From the NCBI RefSeq assembly GCF_902499115.1, contig NZ_CABVPN010000006.1:124001-188000 (forward strand): a stretch of DNA of 64,000 nt, given 5' to 3'. Below the pieces are notes generated by a model. It searched no databases. It was not told where the DNA came from and was given only the letters and a program-made list of their open reading frames with translations. Below, in pieces: positions 34,007 through 43,149 of the stretch (positions are counted from its first letter, which is position 1; every line of letters starts with the position of its first letter). Source of the DNA: Burkholderia diffusa. GTDB lineage: Bacteria; Pseudomonadota; Gammaproteobacteria; Burkholderiales; Burkholderiaceae. Made by a program: the position numbers and the translations under genes.

Positions 34007-35191
34007 CTAAGCCCGCGCAACACGCCGCGCAAACTGCGGTGCGAACCCAGCCGCCAGCGCGAACAGCACGACGCACAGGCACGCCATCGCGACCCACGCG
34101 GGCGACAGATCCGCGAGATGCTGGCGCACGATGCCCGCCGCGAACGGAAACAGCCCAGCGATCAGATAGCCGACACCCTGCACGAACCCCGTCAACGACG
34201 CCGCATCGGCCGGTGTCGCCGCATGATCGACCGTGACGATCAGCGACAACGGAAACAGCGCGCCGATACCGGCCCCCATCAGCAGCGCAGCCGGCAACGC
34301 AAGTGCCTCCGGCGCGGCCAGCATCACCAGCAGCCCCGCGAGCAGCGACGCGATCGCCGCGTGCAGCGCGGGCCGGCGATCGGGCAGGCGGTCGATCGTC
34401 GCCGAGATCGCCAGCCCCGCGACGACTTCGGCGAGCGTTACGCCGCCGAGCAGGCTGCCGGCCGCGGTCGGCGACCAGCCGAGCCGCATGTAGTATGGCG
34501 GCAGCCATGCCAGCACGAGGGTATAGGCGCCCGTCGCGATCCCGAAGAACATCGCGAGCCGCCACGCGCGCGGCGAGCGCGACGGCCGCGCCTGCACCAT
34601 CGACCCCGACGTCGGCCCGGACACCAGCGCATCACCGCCACGGCTGGCCAGCGGCCACGCGAGCGCTGCGACCGCGGCCGGCAGCGCCCAGCCCGCGAGC
34701 GCGACCAGCCAGCCCCAGCGGGCCGCGGCCAACGGCGCGACGACGCTCGCGAGCACCGCACCGCCCATGATCGACGTCGAATAGACGCCCATCGCGCCGC
34801 CGACCCGCGTCGCGAAATGCGCCTTCACGAATCCCGGCAGCAACGCCTGCACCATCGCGATTCCGAGGCCCGCGCAGCATGCACTCGCGAGCAACAGCCA
34901 CGCGTGCTGCGCGCCGATTCGCGACGCGCACGCGAAGCCGATCAGCGCGACGCCCAGCCAGACGCCGCCCGTGATCCCCGTCACGCGCTGCAGCCGGCGC
35001 GCGCTCAGCGCGCCCAGCCCCATCAGCAGGATCGGGATCGTGGTCAGCAGGCTCGCCGCGCCGTCGCCGATGCCGGTCGCGCGCTGGATCATGTCGAGCA
35101 GCGGACCGATCGCGGCCAACGCCGGCCGCAGGTTCAGTCCGACCAGCACGATCGCGGCAAGCCGCCATCCGGGGGAAGTGAAGCGATTCAT
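34007..35191 (-). CDS. MFS transporter, CynX/NimT family
   Basis: This is a protein of about 394 residues with 12 hydrophobic segments. IVLVGLNLRPALAAIGPLLDMIQ is the hallmark opening of the CynX/NimT (cyanate, 2-nitroimidazole) branch of the major facilitator superfamily. ATG 35191 removes an unlikely hydrophilic extension. It is divergent from the marR gene at 35323, and two MarR-type palindromes lie between them, so the pair probably forms a repressor-exporter module. The exported compound is unknown. Confidence 0.85.
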   Translation of the reverse strand: MNRFTSPGWRLAAIVLVGLNLRPALAAIGPLLDMIQRATGIGDGAASLLTTIPILLMGLGALSARRLQRVTGITGGVWLGVALIGFACASRIGAQHAWLLLASACCAGLGIAMVQALLPGFVKAHFATRVGGAMGVYSTSIMGGAVLASVVAPLAAARWGWLVALAGWALPAAVAALAWPLASRGGDALVSGPTSGSMVQARPSRSPRAWRLAMFFGIATGAYTLVLAWLPPYYMRLGWSPTAAGSLLGGVTLAEVVAGLAISATIDRLPDRRPALHAAIASLLAGLLVMLAAPEALALPAALLMGAGIGALFPLSLIVTVDHAATPADAASLTGFVQGVGYLIAGLFPFAAGIVRQHLADLSPAWVAMACLCVVLFALAAGFAPQFARRVARA

Positions 35192-35254
35192 GGAGTGGCC
35201 CTCATTATCGGTGCACGACACCTCCGTCAGAGGGCCGCGCGTTTTCATGTAAAG

Positions 35255-35301
35255 TATCTCGATATCAAGATAAATGCGGATTTATCTCGACGTCAAGATA
35301 A
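35255..35301. promoter_or_regulatory. Twin MarR-type operators in the divergent promoter region
   Basis: Two near-palindromes, TATCTCGATATCAAGATA (35255-35272) and TATCTCGACGTCAAGATA (35283-35300), share all but two bases and have centres 28 bases apart. Each is symmetric except for the C/A pair in the TATCTC/AAGATA arms. Their shape, TATCTTGAYRTCAAGATA-like, is typical of MarR-family operators. They lie between the divergent MFS and marR genes and should control both. Confidence 0.8.
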
Positions 35302-35322
35302 CTGGTGAGCCGAGGAGGGTTA

Positions 35323-35853
<531 letters not shown>

Positions 35854-35925
35854 CGCCGCCGAATCGTCACGTCGAATGAACGCAGCGGGCGGAAAACGAA
35901 AACACCGAAAGGAAGCGGAAGAATC

Positions 35926-35948
35926 GCCCGCCGCGCGATGCGGCGGGC
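35926..35948 (-). terminator. Hairpin between marR and the glutathione transferase gene
   Basis: GCCCGCCGC (35926-35934) and GCGGCGGGC (35940-35948) form a perfect nine-base stem with a five-base loop. It lies 40 bases past the stop of the minus-strand transferase gene. On that strand it is followed by a pyrimidine-rich stretch, not a clean T-run. It probably ends transcription from one or both sides of this convergent pair. Confidence 0.55.
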
Positions 35949-35987
35949 CACGCAGAGCGCGTCCGCAGGGTGCGCCCGCTGCGCGGC

Positions 35988-36692
35988 TCAGCCGCGTGCC
36001 GGGATGTTGAGCCCGCGCGCGACGGCCGGACGCGCGACGAACGCATCGAGCGCCCGCGCGACATGCTTGAATTCGGCGAAGCCGACCAGGTCGCCCGCTT
36101 CGTAGAAGCCGACGAGGTTACGCACCCACGGGAAGATCGCGATGTCGGCGATCGTGTACGTGTCGCCCATCATCCACTTGCGGTTCGCGAGATGCGCGTC
36201 GAGCACGGCGAGCAGACGCTTCGATTCGGCGACGTAGCGGTCGCGCGGACGCTTGTCTTCGTAATCGCGGCCCGCGAACTTGTGGAAGAAGCCCACCTGC
36301 CCGAACATCGGGCCGATGCCGCCCATCTGGAACATCACCCACTGGATCGTCTCGTACCGGCCCGCGGGATCCTTCGGGATCAACTGGCCCGTCTTGTCCG
36401 CGAGATAGATCAGGATCGCGCCGGATTCGAACAGCGGCAGCGGCCGGCCGTCGGGGCCGTTCGGATCGATGATCGCGGGGATCTTGTTGTTCGGGTTCAG
36501 CGACAGGAATTCGGGCGACAGCTGGTCGTCGGTGTCGAAGCGCACGAGGTGCGGCTCGTACGGCAGGCCGGTTTCCTCGAGCATGATCGACACCTTGACG
36601 CCGTTCGGCGTCGGCAGCGAATACAGCTGCAGACGGTCGGGATGCTGGGCAGGCCATTTCTTCGTGATCGGGAAGGCGGACAGATCGGGCAT
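35988..36692 (-). CDS. Glutathione S-transferase, YfcG/nu-class
   Basis: This is a protein of about 234 residues. The N-terminal thioredoxin-like domain carries the TPNGVKVSIMLEETGLPYE active-site region, where Thr and Asn of the TPNG motif bind glutathione as in YfcG/Ure2-like enzymes. NPNNKIPAIIDPNG and LFESGAILIYLADKT complete the glutathione site. The C-terminal helical domain has YTIADIAIFPWVRN. These enzymes act as disulfide-bond reductases or peroxidases in the cytoplasm. The gene follows the porin gene on the same strand by about 215 bases and is probably separately transcribed. Confidence 0.9.
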   Translation of the reverse strand: MPDLSAFPITKKWPAQHPDRLQLYSLPTPNGVKVSIMLEETGLPYEPHLVRFDTDDQLSPEFLSLNPNNKIPAIIDPNGPDGRPLPLFESGAILIYLADKTGQLIPKDPAGRYETIQWVMFQMGGIGPMFGQVGFFHKFAGRDYEDKRPRDRYVAESKRLLAVLDAHLANRKWMMGDTYTIADIAIFPWVRNLVGFYEAGDLVGFAEFKHVARALDAFVARPAVARGLNIPARG

Positions 36693-36907
36693 GGAGGTTC
36701 GCTCGTCAATGTGGAGGATCCGCGCTCCGCCGTCCTGCCGCGCATCGCTTACCGCCCGTGCCACCGCGGCAGCAACGGGACGAGCACTTCGACAGGCGGG
36801 CGGGGCGCGCCGAAAACGCCCACTGTAGCCGATCCCCGCGATCGCTGCAGACGGCGGCCGCGAGCCGTGCCCGGGCGCCGCCGCACGCGCATCGCGTCGC
36901 CGCGTCG

Positions 36908-38032
36908 TCAGAAGTTGTGCCGCAGCCCGAGCATCGCGGCGGTCGTGCCGACCCCGGGAGCGACCGGCTGCCCGTACACGAGCATCTGGTCCATCGTGCC
37001 GCGGTTGTTCACGTGGCCGACCTGCGCATACACCATCGTCCGCTTCGACAGGCTGTAGTCGGCCGTGAGCACGACGGCCGTCGACCGGTTCTCGGCGCGG
37101 TTGCGGTCCTTCAGGTAGTACAAGGCCGAGGCGACCTGCAGCGCGGGCGTGAAGCGATAGCCGATGCCGGCCGACAGCATGTCGAGGTTCACCTTGTCCG
37201 CATGCGACGGATTCCGGCCGTTGCCGTACGACGCCGACACCGAGAAATCGCGGATCGTGTATCTCGCGCCGAAGTAGACGAAGCGGTTGTTGTCGACGCC
37301 GGTCGGCGCGACACCCGGCGCCGGATTCGTGTCGTGGCCGTTGTAGTACACGGCCGACGCATTGAGCCCGTCGTTCGAATACCGCAGCACGACCGACTCG
37401 CGCGTGCCGCCCTGGAACTGCCCGGCGACGCCGCCGGGCGCGTATTCGAGCGCGATCGATGCGCCCGCGAACGTCGGCGACTGATAGACGAGCGCGTTGC
37501 TGTCGTACAGCGCGCCGATCGCGCCGTTGGTGCTCGTCCCGGGCCAGCCGGCCGCGGTGTTCAGGCCGAGCCACGCGGTCAGCACGCTGCCGAAGAACTG
37601 CGCGTTGCGCACGTCGGTGTCGGCCATCGCGTAGATCATCGGCACGATCTGGCGGCCGGCCGTGAATGTGCCGAACGGCCCCGACACGCCGAGCGACGCA
37701 ACCTGGTTGAAGATCGCGGTGGCGCCCGGCGTGTCGCTCAGCTGCATCCTGCCGGTGCCGCTGTCGAACGAACCCTGCAGCTTGAAGTTGACCTTGTAGC
37801 CGCCGCCCAGGTCCTCGCTGCCCTTGATGCCCCAGAAGCTCGAATAGATGCCGCCGTCCTTCATGCGGAACACCTTGCCGGTGTTCGGCGCATTCGGGCT
37901 GAACGACGCGGCCGACGTGCTCTGGTACAGCAGGCCCGTGTCGACCACGCCGTACAGCGTGACGGAGGATTGCGCATGCGCGAGCGCCGAACAGCCGGCA
38001 AGCGCCGCGAGCGCGGCCAGTTTCGTCTTCAT
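36908..38032 (-). CDS. Outer-membrane porin (Gram-negative trimeric type)
   Basis: This 374-residue porin has a signal peptide (MKTKLAALAALAGCSALAHA) and then QSSVTLYGVVDTGLLYQ, the standard first strand of Burkholderia and Neisseria-type porins. SSFWGIKGSEDLGGGYKVNFKLQGSF and the final GLRHNF with a terminal Phe are diagnostic of a 16-stranded barrel recognised by the Bam machinery. It would form a general diffusion channel. ATG 38032 gives the signal peptide start. Confidence 0.93.
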   Translation of the reverse strand: MKTKLAALAALAGCSALAHAQSSVTLYGVVDTGLLYQSTSAASFSPNAPNTGKVFRMKDGGIYSSFWGIKGSEDLGGGYKVNFKLQGSFDSGTGRMQLSDTPGATAIFNQVASLGVSGPFGTFTAGRQIVPMIYAMADTDVRNAQFFGSVLTAWLGLNTAAGWPGTSTNGAIGALYDSNALVYQSPTFAGASIALEYAPGGVAGQFQGGTRESVVLRYSNDGLNASAVYYNGHDTNPAPGVAPTGVDNNRFVYFGARYTIRDFSVSASYGNGRNPSHADKVNLDMLSAGIGYRFTPALQVASALYYLKDRNRAENRSTAVVLTADYSLSKRTMVYAQVGHVNNRGTMDQMLVYGQPVAPGVGTTAAMLGLRHNF

Positions 38033-38281
38033 CGAAGTCTCCAGGATCGTAATGGACCGCACGGGATCGAGCCCGGGCGGGTGAAGCGGGGGAAGCATCG
38101 AGGCAGGCGGGAAGGCGCATGATGCGACGCCGGTGCGAGCCGTGCGGAAAGGTTACGCAACGGCGCGCGGCCGCTCCCCCCCATGCGCGGGGGGCAGGGT
38201 TGCGGAGAATCGAAGGGCGGCCGGCAGCGAGGCTGCTGTCAACGGCAGGGCCAGGCCGCTACAGAGGTGGTCAGGCGGAGT

Positions 38282-40975
38282 TCAAGGCGCGCTTTCGAGC
38301 AATCCGAGCACCAGCGCGCGGCGCACCGCGTGCTTGCGCGAACTGGCGTCGAGCTTGCCGAACAGGTTCTTCAGGTGCCACTTCACGGTTTCCTCGCCGA
38401 CGGCGAGCGCCACCGCGATCTCCTTGTTCGAGAGGTTGCGCGCGAGCAGTTCGAGAATCGCGCGCTCCTTGGGCGTCAGCACGACGCTCGGCACCGCGCG
38501 CGGGCTTGCCGGGCCGCGCGGCGCGGGCGGCACGATGCGCGGCTGCGGCTGCGCGGGCCGCACGGGCCCGTCGCCGGCGGGCGCCTCGTCGCCGATGCGG
38601 CGCGCCCAGTCGGCGACGGCCGGATGCAAGTCGGCGAGCGTGCGCGTGAGGCCGAACATGTCCGCGAGGTTCATCGCCTCGTCGAGCAGCGCCCGGCCGC
38701 CGTGCCCGGACTGGTCGAGCGCGAACGCGCTGAGCGCCATGATCTCGATGCGCTCGCGTCCCATGCTCATCTCGCGCGCCAGCACGGCGGCTTCGTCGAG
38801 CGCCGCGCACGCATCGTCCCAGCGGCGCGCGGCCAGCGCGGCGCCCGCGTGCGCCGTCGCCTGCAGCAGCACGACGGGGCGCCGCCACAGCGGCCCGTGC
38901 GACGGAAACTCGGCCGCGGCGATCGCGTCGATGCGCTCGACGAGCGCATGGCAGGTCGCCTCGCGATAGCGCGCCGCGTGAATGCGCACCTGCTCGGCGA
39001 GACTCGCGACCGACAGGCGTGGCAGCCGGCGCGCGACACCCATCGCATCGAGCGCCTCGAGCAGGTCGATCGCGCGATGCTCGACGCCGCGCAGCAGCGC
39101 GATGCGCGCGGCGGTGCGATAGCCGAGCAGCACGGTATCGGGCGTGCCCGTGTGTTCGAGCACGTCGAGCCGGTTCGCGAGCAGCGCGGCGGCCTGGTCG
39201 ACGCGGTCGGCCTCGTACGCGATCGCCGCGCACATCGCCGCGAGCATGCAGGTCAGCGGATGGCGGCGCCCGAGATCGGCTTCCGCGCGCGCCAGCGCCG
39301 GCGACAGTGCATCGTCCGCGAGCCGGATCTGGCCTTCGCGCAGGTAGCTCAGGCCCGTGATCAGCTCGCCCCAGCGCGCGACGTAGCCGAACCCGGCCGC
39401 CGTCTCGCCGCGCGGCGCGGCCTGCTGGAAGCGGCGCGCCTGCGCCGGTTCGCCGACGATGATCGCGCGCGCCGACAGCCGGTTCGCGTGCATCTGCGCG
39501 AGCCACGTCGCCGCCGGCGGCGTGAAGTCGGCCCACGGTTCGAACAGTTCGACGAAGCGATCGATTTCATCGGCGTAATACGCGGCCGCGCTGAGGATCA
39601 GCGCGCATTCGTAGCGCATCGCGGCCGGCGTGCCGGGGTCGGCCAGGATGCCCGCGATCTGGCGCTGCGCCTCGACATGGCGCTCGCCGAGCGCCAGTGC
39701 CCAGGCGACCGCGATCCGCAGCGTCGGGCGCTTGTCGAGTTCCGCGTCGGGCAGCAGCGCGAGCCAGTCGAGCACGTCGTTGATGCGGCCCTGCTTGATC
39801 GCGTCCTCGAGGCAGCGCTGCGCAAGCGCGTATGCCGTGTCGAACTGGCCAGCCGCATACGCGTGGCGCGCGGCTTCCTCCGTCATCCCGTGCGCGTCGA
39901 GCCACGCGGCCGCGCGTGCGTGCAGCGCGCTGCGCTCGGCGTCCGGCCTCGCCGCGAGGCGGTCGCGCAACGTATCGCGCACGAGCGGATGCAGCCGGCA
40001 CCAGTCGGAATCGTCCGACGCGATGAACAGCGGCGTGTCGCGCGCGAGCCGCGCGAGCCGGTCGGGGGCGTCTGCGTCGTCGAGCAGCGCGGCGCACAGC
40101 GACGGATGCAGGCGGTCGGCGACGCTCGTGCGCGTGAGGAACGCGGTGTCGTCGGCCGACAAATTCGCGAGCAGCAGCTCGACGAGCCGGTCGCGGGTGC
40201 CGTCCATCCGTGCGGCAAGCGCGTCGACGGCCTGTCGCGGATCGGCCGAGCGAGCCATCGCGGCCATCGCGAGCTGCAGCCCGAGCGGCCAGCCGTCGAC
40301 GCGTTCGAACAGGCGCGCGCACGCGTCGGCGTCGACCCGCTGCGCAAAGCGCGCGCCGACCAGCGCGATCGTCTCGTCGAGCGTGAAGCGCAGCCAGTCG
40401 GGGCCCGCGAGCGTGCATTGCCCGCCGGCGAGCAGGTCGCCGGCCGCGTGATCGAGCCCGCGCCGGGCCGCGACGACCACCCGCAGGTTCTGCGGCGCGT
40501 TGTGCAGCACATAGGTCAGCGCGTCGAGGCCGGCGGGTGGCAGCCGCTCCGCGTCGTCGACGATCAGCAGCGCGTCGATCGACAGTTGCGCGACTTCGGC
40601 CAGCCACGCGGTCAGCCCCTCCAGCGCGCGGGCGGCACCGTCCGGAATCAGGCGCCCGAAGCCGGGCCGCGCGCAACCGGTGCGCACCGCCTGCACGAGC
40701 CCCTGCAGCAGGCGCGGTGCGTCGTCGCGCTCGTCGGCGGACAGCCACACGACGGCGCGGCCCAGCGCAAGGGATTCGCGGCGCCATTGGGCGAGCAGCG
40801 AGGTCTTGCCGTAGCCGGCCGGCGCCTGCACGAGCGTGACGGGCCGCGCGTCGAACGCCGGCGCGGCAAGGCTCAGCCGCGCACGCGCGAGCAACTGCGC
40901 CGGCACGCGCGGCGCGGTCGTCTTCAGCACGAGTTCGGTGGGGGGCGCGTCGGCGCGATCGGGTGGGTGGGCCAT
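38282..40975 (-). CDS. MalT-like LuxR-family regulator (LAL type)
   Basis: This 897-residue protein is built like MalT. An N-terminal STAND-type NTPase has Walker A APAGYGKTSLL (residues 51-61) and Walker B LLIVDDAERL (near 137-147). A long helical TPR-like region follows, and a C-terminal LuxR helix-turn-helix (LTPKERAILELLARNLSNKE, then the KWHLKNLFGKL recognition helix) covers the last 65 residues. Such proteins are ATP- and inducer-dependent activators. The gene diverges from the Usp/quinone-reductase/dioxygenase/BKACE run at 41229-46658 and could control it, but no binding site is evident. ATG 40975 fits the family length. Confidence 0.9.
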   Translation of the reverse strand: MAHPPDRADAPPTELVLKTTAPRVPAQLLARARLSLAAPAFDARPVTLVQAPAGYGKTSLLAQWRRESLALGRAVVWLSADERDDAPRLLQGLVQAVRTGCARPGFGRLIPDGAARALEGLTAWLAEVAQLSIDALLIVDDAERLPPAGLDALTYVLHNAPQNLRVVVAARRGLDHAAGDLLAGGQCTLAGPDWLRFTLDETIALVGARFAQRVDADACARLFERVDGWPLGLQLAMAAMARSADPRQAVDALAARMDGTRDRLVELLLANLSADDTAFLTRTSVADRLHPSLCAALLDDADAPDRLARLARDTPLFIASDDSDWCRLHPLVRDTLRDRLAARPDAERSALHARAAAWLDAHGMTEEAARHAYAAGQFDTAYALAQRCLEDAIKQGRINDVLDWLALLPDAELDKRPTLRIAVAWALALGERHVEAQRQIAGILADPGTPAAMRYECALILSAAAYYADEIDRFVELFEPWADFTPPAATWLAQMHANRLSARAIIVGEPAQARRFQQAAPRGETAAGFGYVARWGELITGLSYLREGQIRLADDALSPALARAEADLGRRHPLTCMLAAMCAAIAYEADRVDQAAALLANRLDVLEHTGTPDTVLLGYRTAARIALLRGVEHRAIDLLEALDAMGVARRLPRLSVASLAEQVRIHAARYREATCHALVERIDAIAAAEFPSHGPLWRRPVVLLQATAHAGAALAARRWDDACAALDEAAVLAREMSMGRERIEIMALSAFALDQSGHGGRALLDEAMNLADMFGLTRTLADLHPAVADWARRIGDEAPAGDGPVRPAQPQPRIVPPAPRGPASPRAVPSVVLTPKERAILELLARNLSNKEIAVALAVGEETVKWHLKNLFGKLDASSRKHAVRRALVLGLLESAP

Positions 40976-41164
40976 CGGGGCAGGAGTGGGAATCCGGCGA
41001 TGCCGTGCGGGCCAGCGTCCGGGGTGGGCGTGGGGGAAGGATCGACCGAACCGCGTTCGCGCGTCAATCCCCCCCGCGACGAGTGGGGCCGCACCGCCGT
41101 CCGGTCGATAGCATGGGTTCCGATGCGTGACGAACGCAACCGACGAATGCAACGAGGAGGGACC

Positions 41165-41215
41165 ATGAACATCGTATCGACCGGCGCGCGACGCAGCGCA
41201 CCGAGCGCCGGATAA
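41165..41215 (+). CDS. Possible 16-residue leader peptide
   Basis: ATG 41165 follows a perfect ribosome site (AGGAGG, 41154-41159) at five bases and reads MNIVSTGARRSAPSAG before a TAA stop. The next gene starts 13 bases later. It has no recognisable domain and could be a leader peptide or the relic of a truncated gene. The strong ribosome site is the only support. Confidence 0.3.
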   Translation: MNIVSTGARRSAPSAG

Positions 41216-41228
41216 GCGGAGCGGCACG

Positions 41229-42125
41229 ATGTATCGCCATCTGCTCGTGACGGTCGACGGCGTGCCCGGCGGCATCGATGCGATCGGCCATGCGCTCGAA
41301 CTGGCGCGTGCGGTCGGTGCGCGAGTCACGTTCGTGCTGTCCGCCGCCGCGCCGGACTCGCGTTTATCCGGAGCGCGGATGCCGGAACACGGTGCGAAAG
41401 TGGAAGCCGCCGCACGGGCGCAGGGCCTGTCCCATGCGATCGCGGCTGCCGGCGACACCTCACCCGCCACGCTCGCCGGCGAGCTCGGCTGCGACCTGAT
41501 CGGCGTCGCGGCGCTGCCGCATGATTATGACGCCGCCGCAGCCGCGCAACGGCGGGTGCTGCTGGCGACGAGCGGCGTACCGGTGCTCGTGTGCCCGGCG
41601 CGGCGTGCGCCGGCCGAGGCACGCGTGATGGCTCGCTGTCTCGCGGCGCATCGCGCGCTCGGCGAGCGGCTGCAGGCACTGACGATGGCGAGCGAGGACC
41701 CGGACGTGGTCAGGCAGCCGACCGCCGACGCGCACGGCCCGCTGGCGGCGCTGGCATCCCTCGCGGCGCTGCAGAACGCGCGCTTCGGCGCGTCCGCAGA
41801 AGCACGACTGTTCGCGGCATTGCGCATGCGGGCGGAGAGCACCGCGGCCGAACTCGACGAGCTCGACCGCCAGCGGCGCCGCGATGCGCACGCACTCGAC
41901 GCGCTGGCGCGGCTCGCCGCCGACGGGTTGCCGTCGGCCGCGTTCGATGCCGCGCTCGCCGACTACGCGCGCGGCGCGTTCGAGCAGATGGGCCGCATGG
42001 AAGGCGTGATTTTCCCGGCCGCGCGGCGCTACCTGGGCGACGCCGACTGGAACGAACTGGACACGCCCCCGGCGAGCGGCGCAGCCGCGACGAGGCCGGG
42101 CGCGGACGAACCCGACGATGCGTGA
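41229..42125 (+). CDS. Universal stress protein fused to a hemerythrin-like domain
   Basis: This is a 298-residue two-domain protein. Residues 1 to about 130 form a UspA fold: MYRHLLVTVDG at the start, CDLIGVAALPHD in the middle, and RRVLLATSGVPVLVCPA at the end. The GX2GX9G nucleotide loop is not clear. Residues 130 to 280 are helical and resemble a hemerythrin HHE bundle (MARCLAAHRALGERL, RRDAHALDALARLA, GRMEGVIFPAARRYLGDADW), but only some of the iron-ligand His and Glu positions are kept. It may bind iron or merely keep the fold. It leads the run of catabolic genes. Confidence 0.65.
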   Translation: MYRHLLVTVDGVPGGIDAIGHALELARAVGARVTFVLSAAAPDSRLSGARMPEHGAKVEAAARAQGLSHAIAAAGDTSPATLAGELGCDLIGVAALPHDYDAAAAAQRRVLLATSGVPVLVCPARRAPAEARVMARCLAAHRALGERLQALTMASEDPDVVRQPTADAHGPLAALASLAALQNARFGASAEARLFAALRMRAESTAAELDELDRQRRRDAHALDALARLAADGLPSAAFDAALADYARGAFEQMGRMEGVIFPAARRYLGDADWNELDTPPASGAAATRPGADEPDDA

Positions 42126-42158
42126 CGCGCATCCGACTGAATACTTACGGAGAACAAG

Positions 42159-43139
42159 ATGGCACATGCAGTGCGATTCCACGAAACCGGCGGCCCCGAC
42201 GTGCTGCGCTGGGAAGCGGTCGAAGTCGGCGAGCCGGGCGCCGGGCAGGTTCGCCTGCGGCACGAGGCCGTCGGCCTGAATTTCGCCGACACGTATTTCC
42301 GCAGCGGCCTGTACCCGGTTCCGCTGCCGGCGGGCATCGGCGTCGAGGCGGCCGGTGTTGTCGAGGCCGTCGGCCCCGGCTTGACGAACGTCGCCGTCGG
42401 CGATCGCGTGACCTACACGGGCTTCCTCAACACGCTCGGCGCGTACAGCACCGAACGGCTGATTCCGGCCGCGCCCCTCGTGAAGCTGCCCGCCGGCATC
42501 GCATGCGAAACGGCCGCCGCGATGACGATGCGCGGGCTGACGTCGGCCTACCTGCTGCGCCGCATCCACGCGTTCGCGCCGGGCGACACGATCCTGCTGC
42601 ATGCGGCCGCGGGCGGCGTCGGGCTGATCGTGTCGCAATGGGCGAAGCTGCTCGGGCTCACGGTGATCGGCACCGTGTCGAGCGAACACAAGGCCGCGGT
42701 TGCCCGCGCACACGGCTGCGACCACACGATCGACTACAGCCGCGAGGACGTCGCGAAACGCGTGCGCGAACTGACGGACGGCGTCGGCGTCGACGTCGTG
42801 TTCGACAGCGTCGGCCGCGACACCTTCGAAGGCTCGCTCGATTCGCTGAAGCGGCGCGGGCTGATGGTCTGCGTCGGCACCGCGTCCGGCCCGATCCCGC
42901 CGTTCGACCCGCAGCGCCTCGCGATGAAGGGCTCTCTGTACCTGACGCGTCCGGCGCTGGCCGACTACATTGCCGATCCGGCCGAGAAGAACGACCTGGC
43001 CGGCGAACTGTTCGCGCACGTCGCGGCCGGCCGCATCAAGATCGAGATCAACCAGCGCTATGCGCTGCAGGACGCCGCGCAGGCGCACCGCGATCTCGAA
43101 TCACGCAAGACGACCGGTTCGTCGGTGTTCATCGTCTGA
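42159..43139 (+). CDS. NADPH:quinone reductase (zeta-crystallin-like MDR)
   Basis: This 326-residue medium-chain dehydrogenase/reductase lacks zinc ligands. The NADP-binding loop is LHAAAGGVGLIVSQWAKLLG (near 145-164). RQEALGLNFADTYFRSG-type N-terminal residues (AVGLNFADTYFRSGLYP) and GIGVEAAGVVEAVGPG match quinone oxidoreductase. It reduces quinones by one or two electrons or related enones. GGAG (about 42145) precedes the ATG. The next gene starts ten bases downstream, so they are co-transcribed. Confidence 0.9.
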   Translation: MAHAVRFHETGGPDVLRWEAVEVGEPGAGQVRLRHEAVGLNFADTYFRSGLYPVPLPAGIGVEAAGVVEAVGPGLTNVAVGDRVTYTGFLNTLGAYSTERLIPAAPLVKLPAGIACETAAAMTMRGLTSAYLLRRIHAFAPGDTILLHAAAGGVGLIVSQWAKLLGLTVIGTVSSEHKAAVARAHGCDHTIDYSREDVAKRVRELTDGVGVDVVFDSVGRDTFEGSLDSLKRRGLMVCVGTASGPIPPFDPQRLAMKGSLYLTRPALADYIADPAEKNDLAGELFAHVAAGRIKIEINQRYALQDAAQAHRDLESRKTTGSSVFIV

Positions 43140-43149
43140 GGAGACGCGC

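Noticed and set aside
35988..38120. A continuous 710-codon frame joining the glutathione transferase to sequence over the porin
   Set aside because: The part upstream of 36692 is an out-of-frame shadow of the porin gene. The transferase starts at 36692 with a normal N-terminus, so there is no real fusion.
38183..41215. A 1010-codon plus-strand open frame across the LuxR regulator
   Set aside because: It is antisense to the MalT-like gene. Only its last 16 codons, with their own ribosome site, were considered separately.
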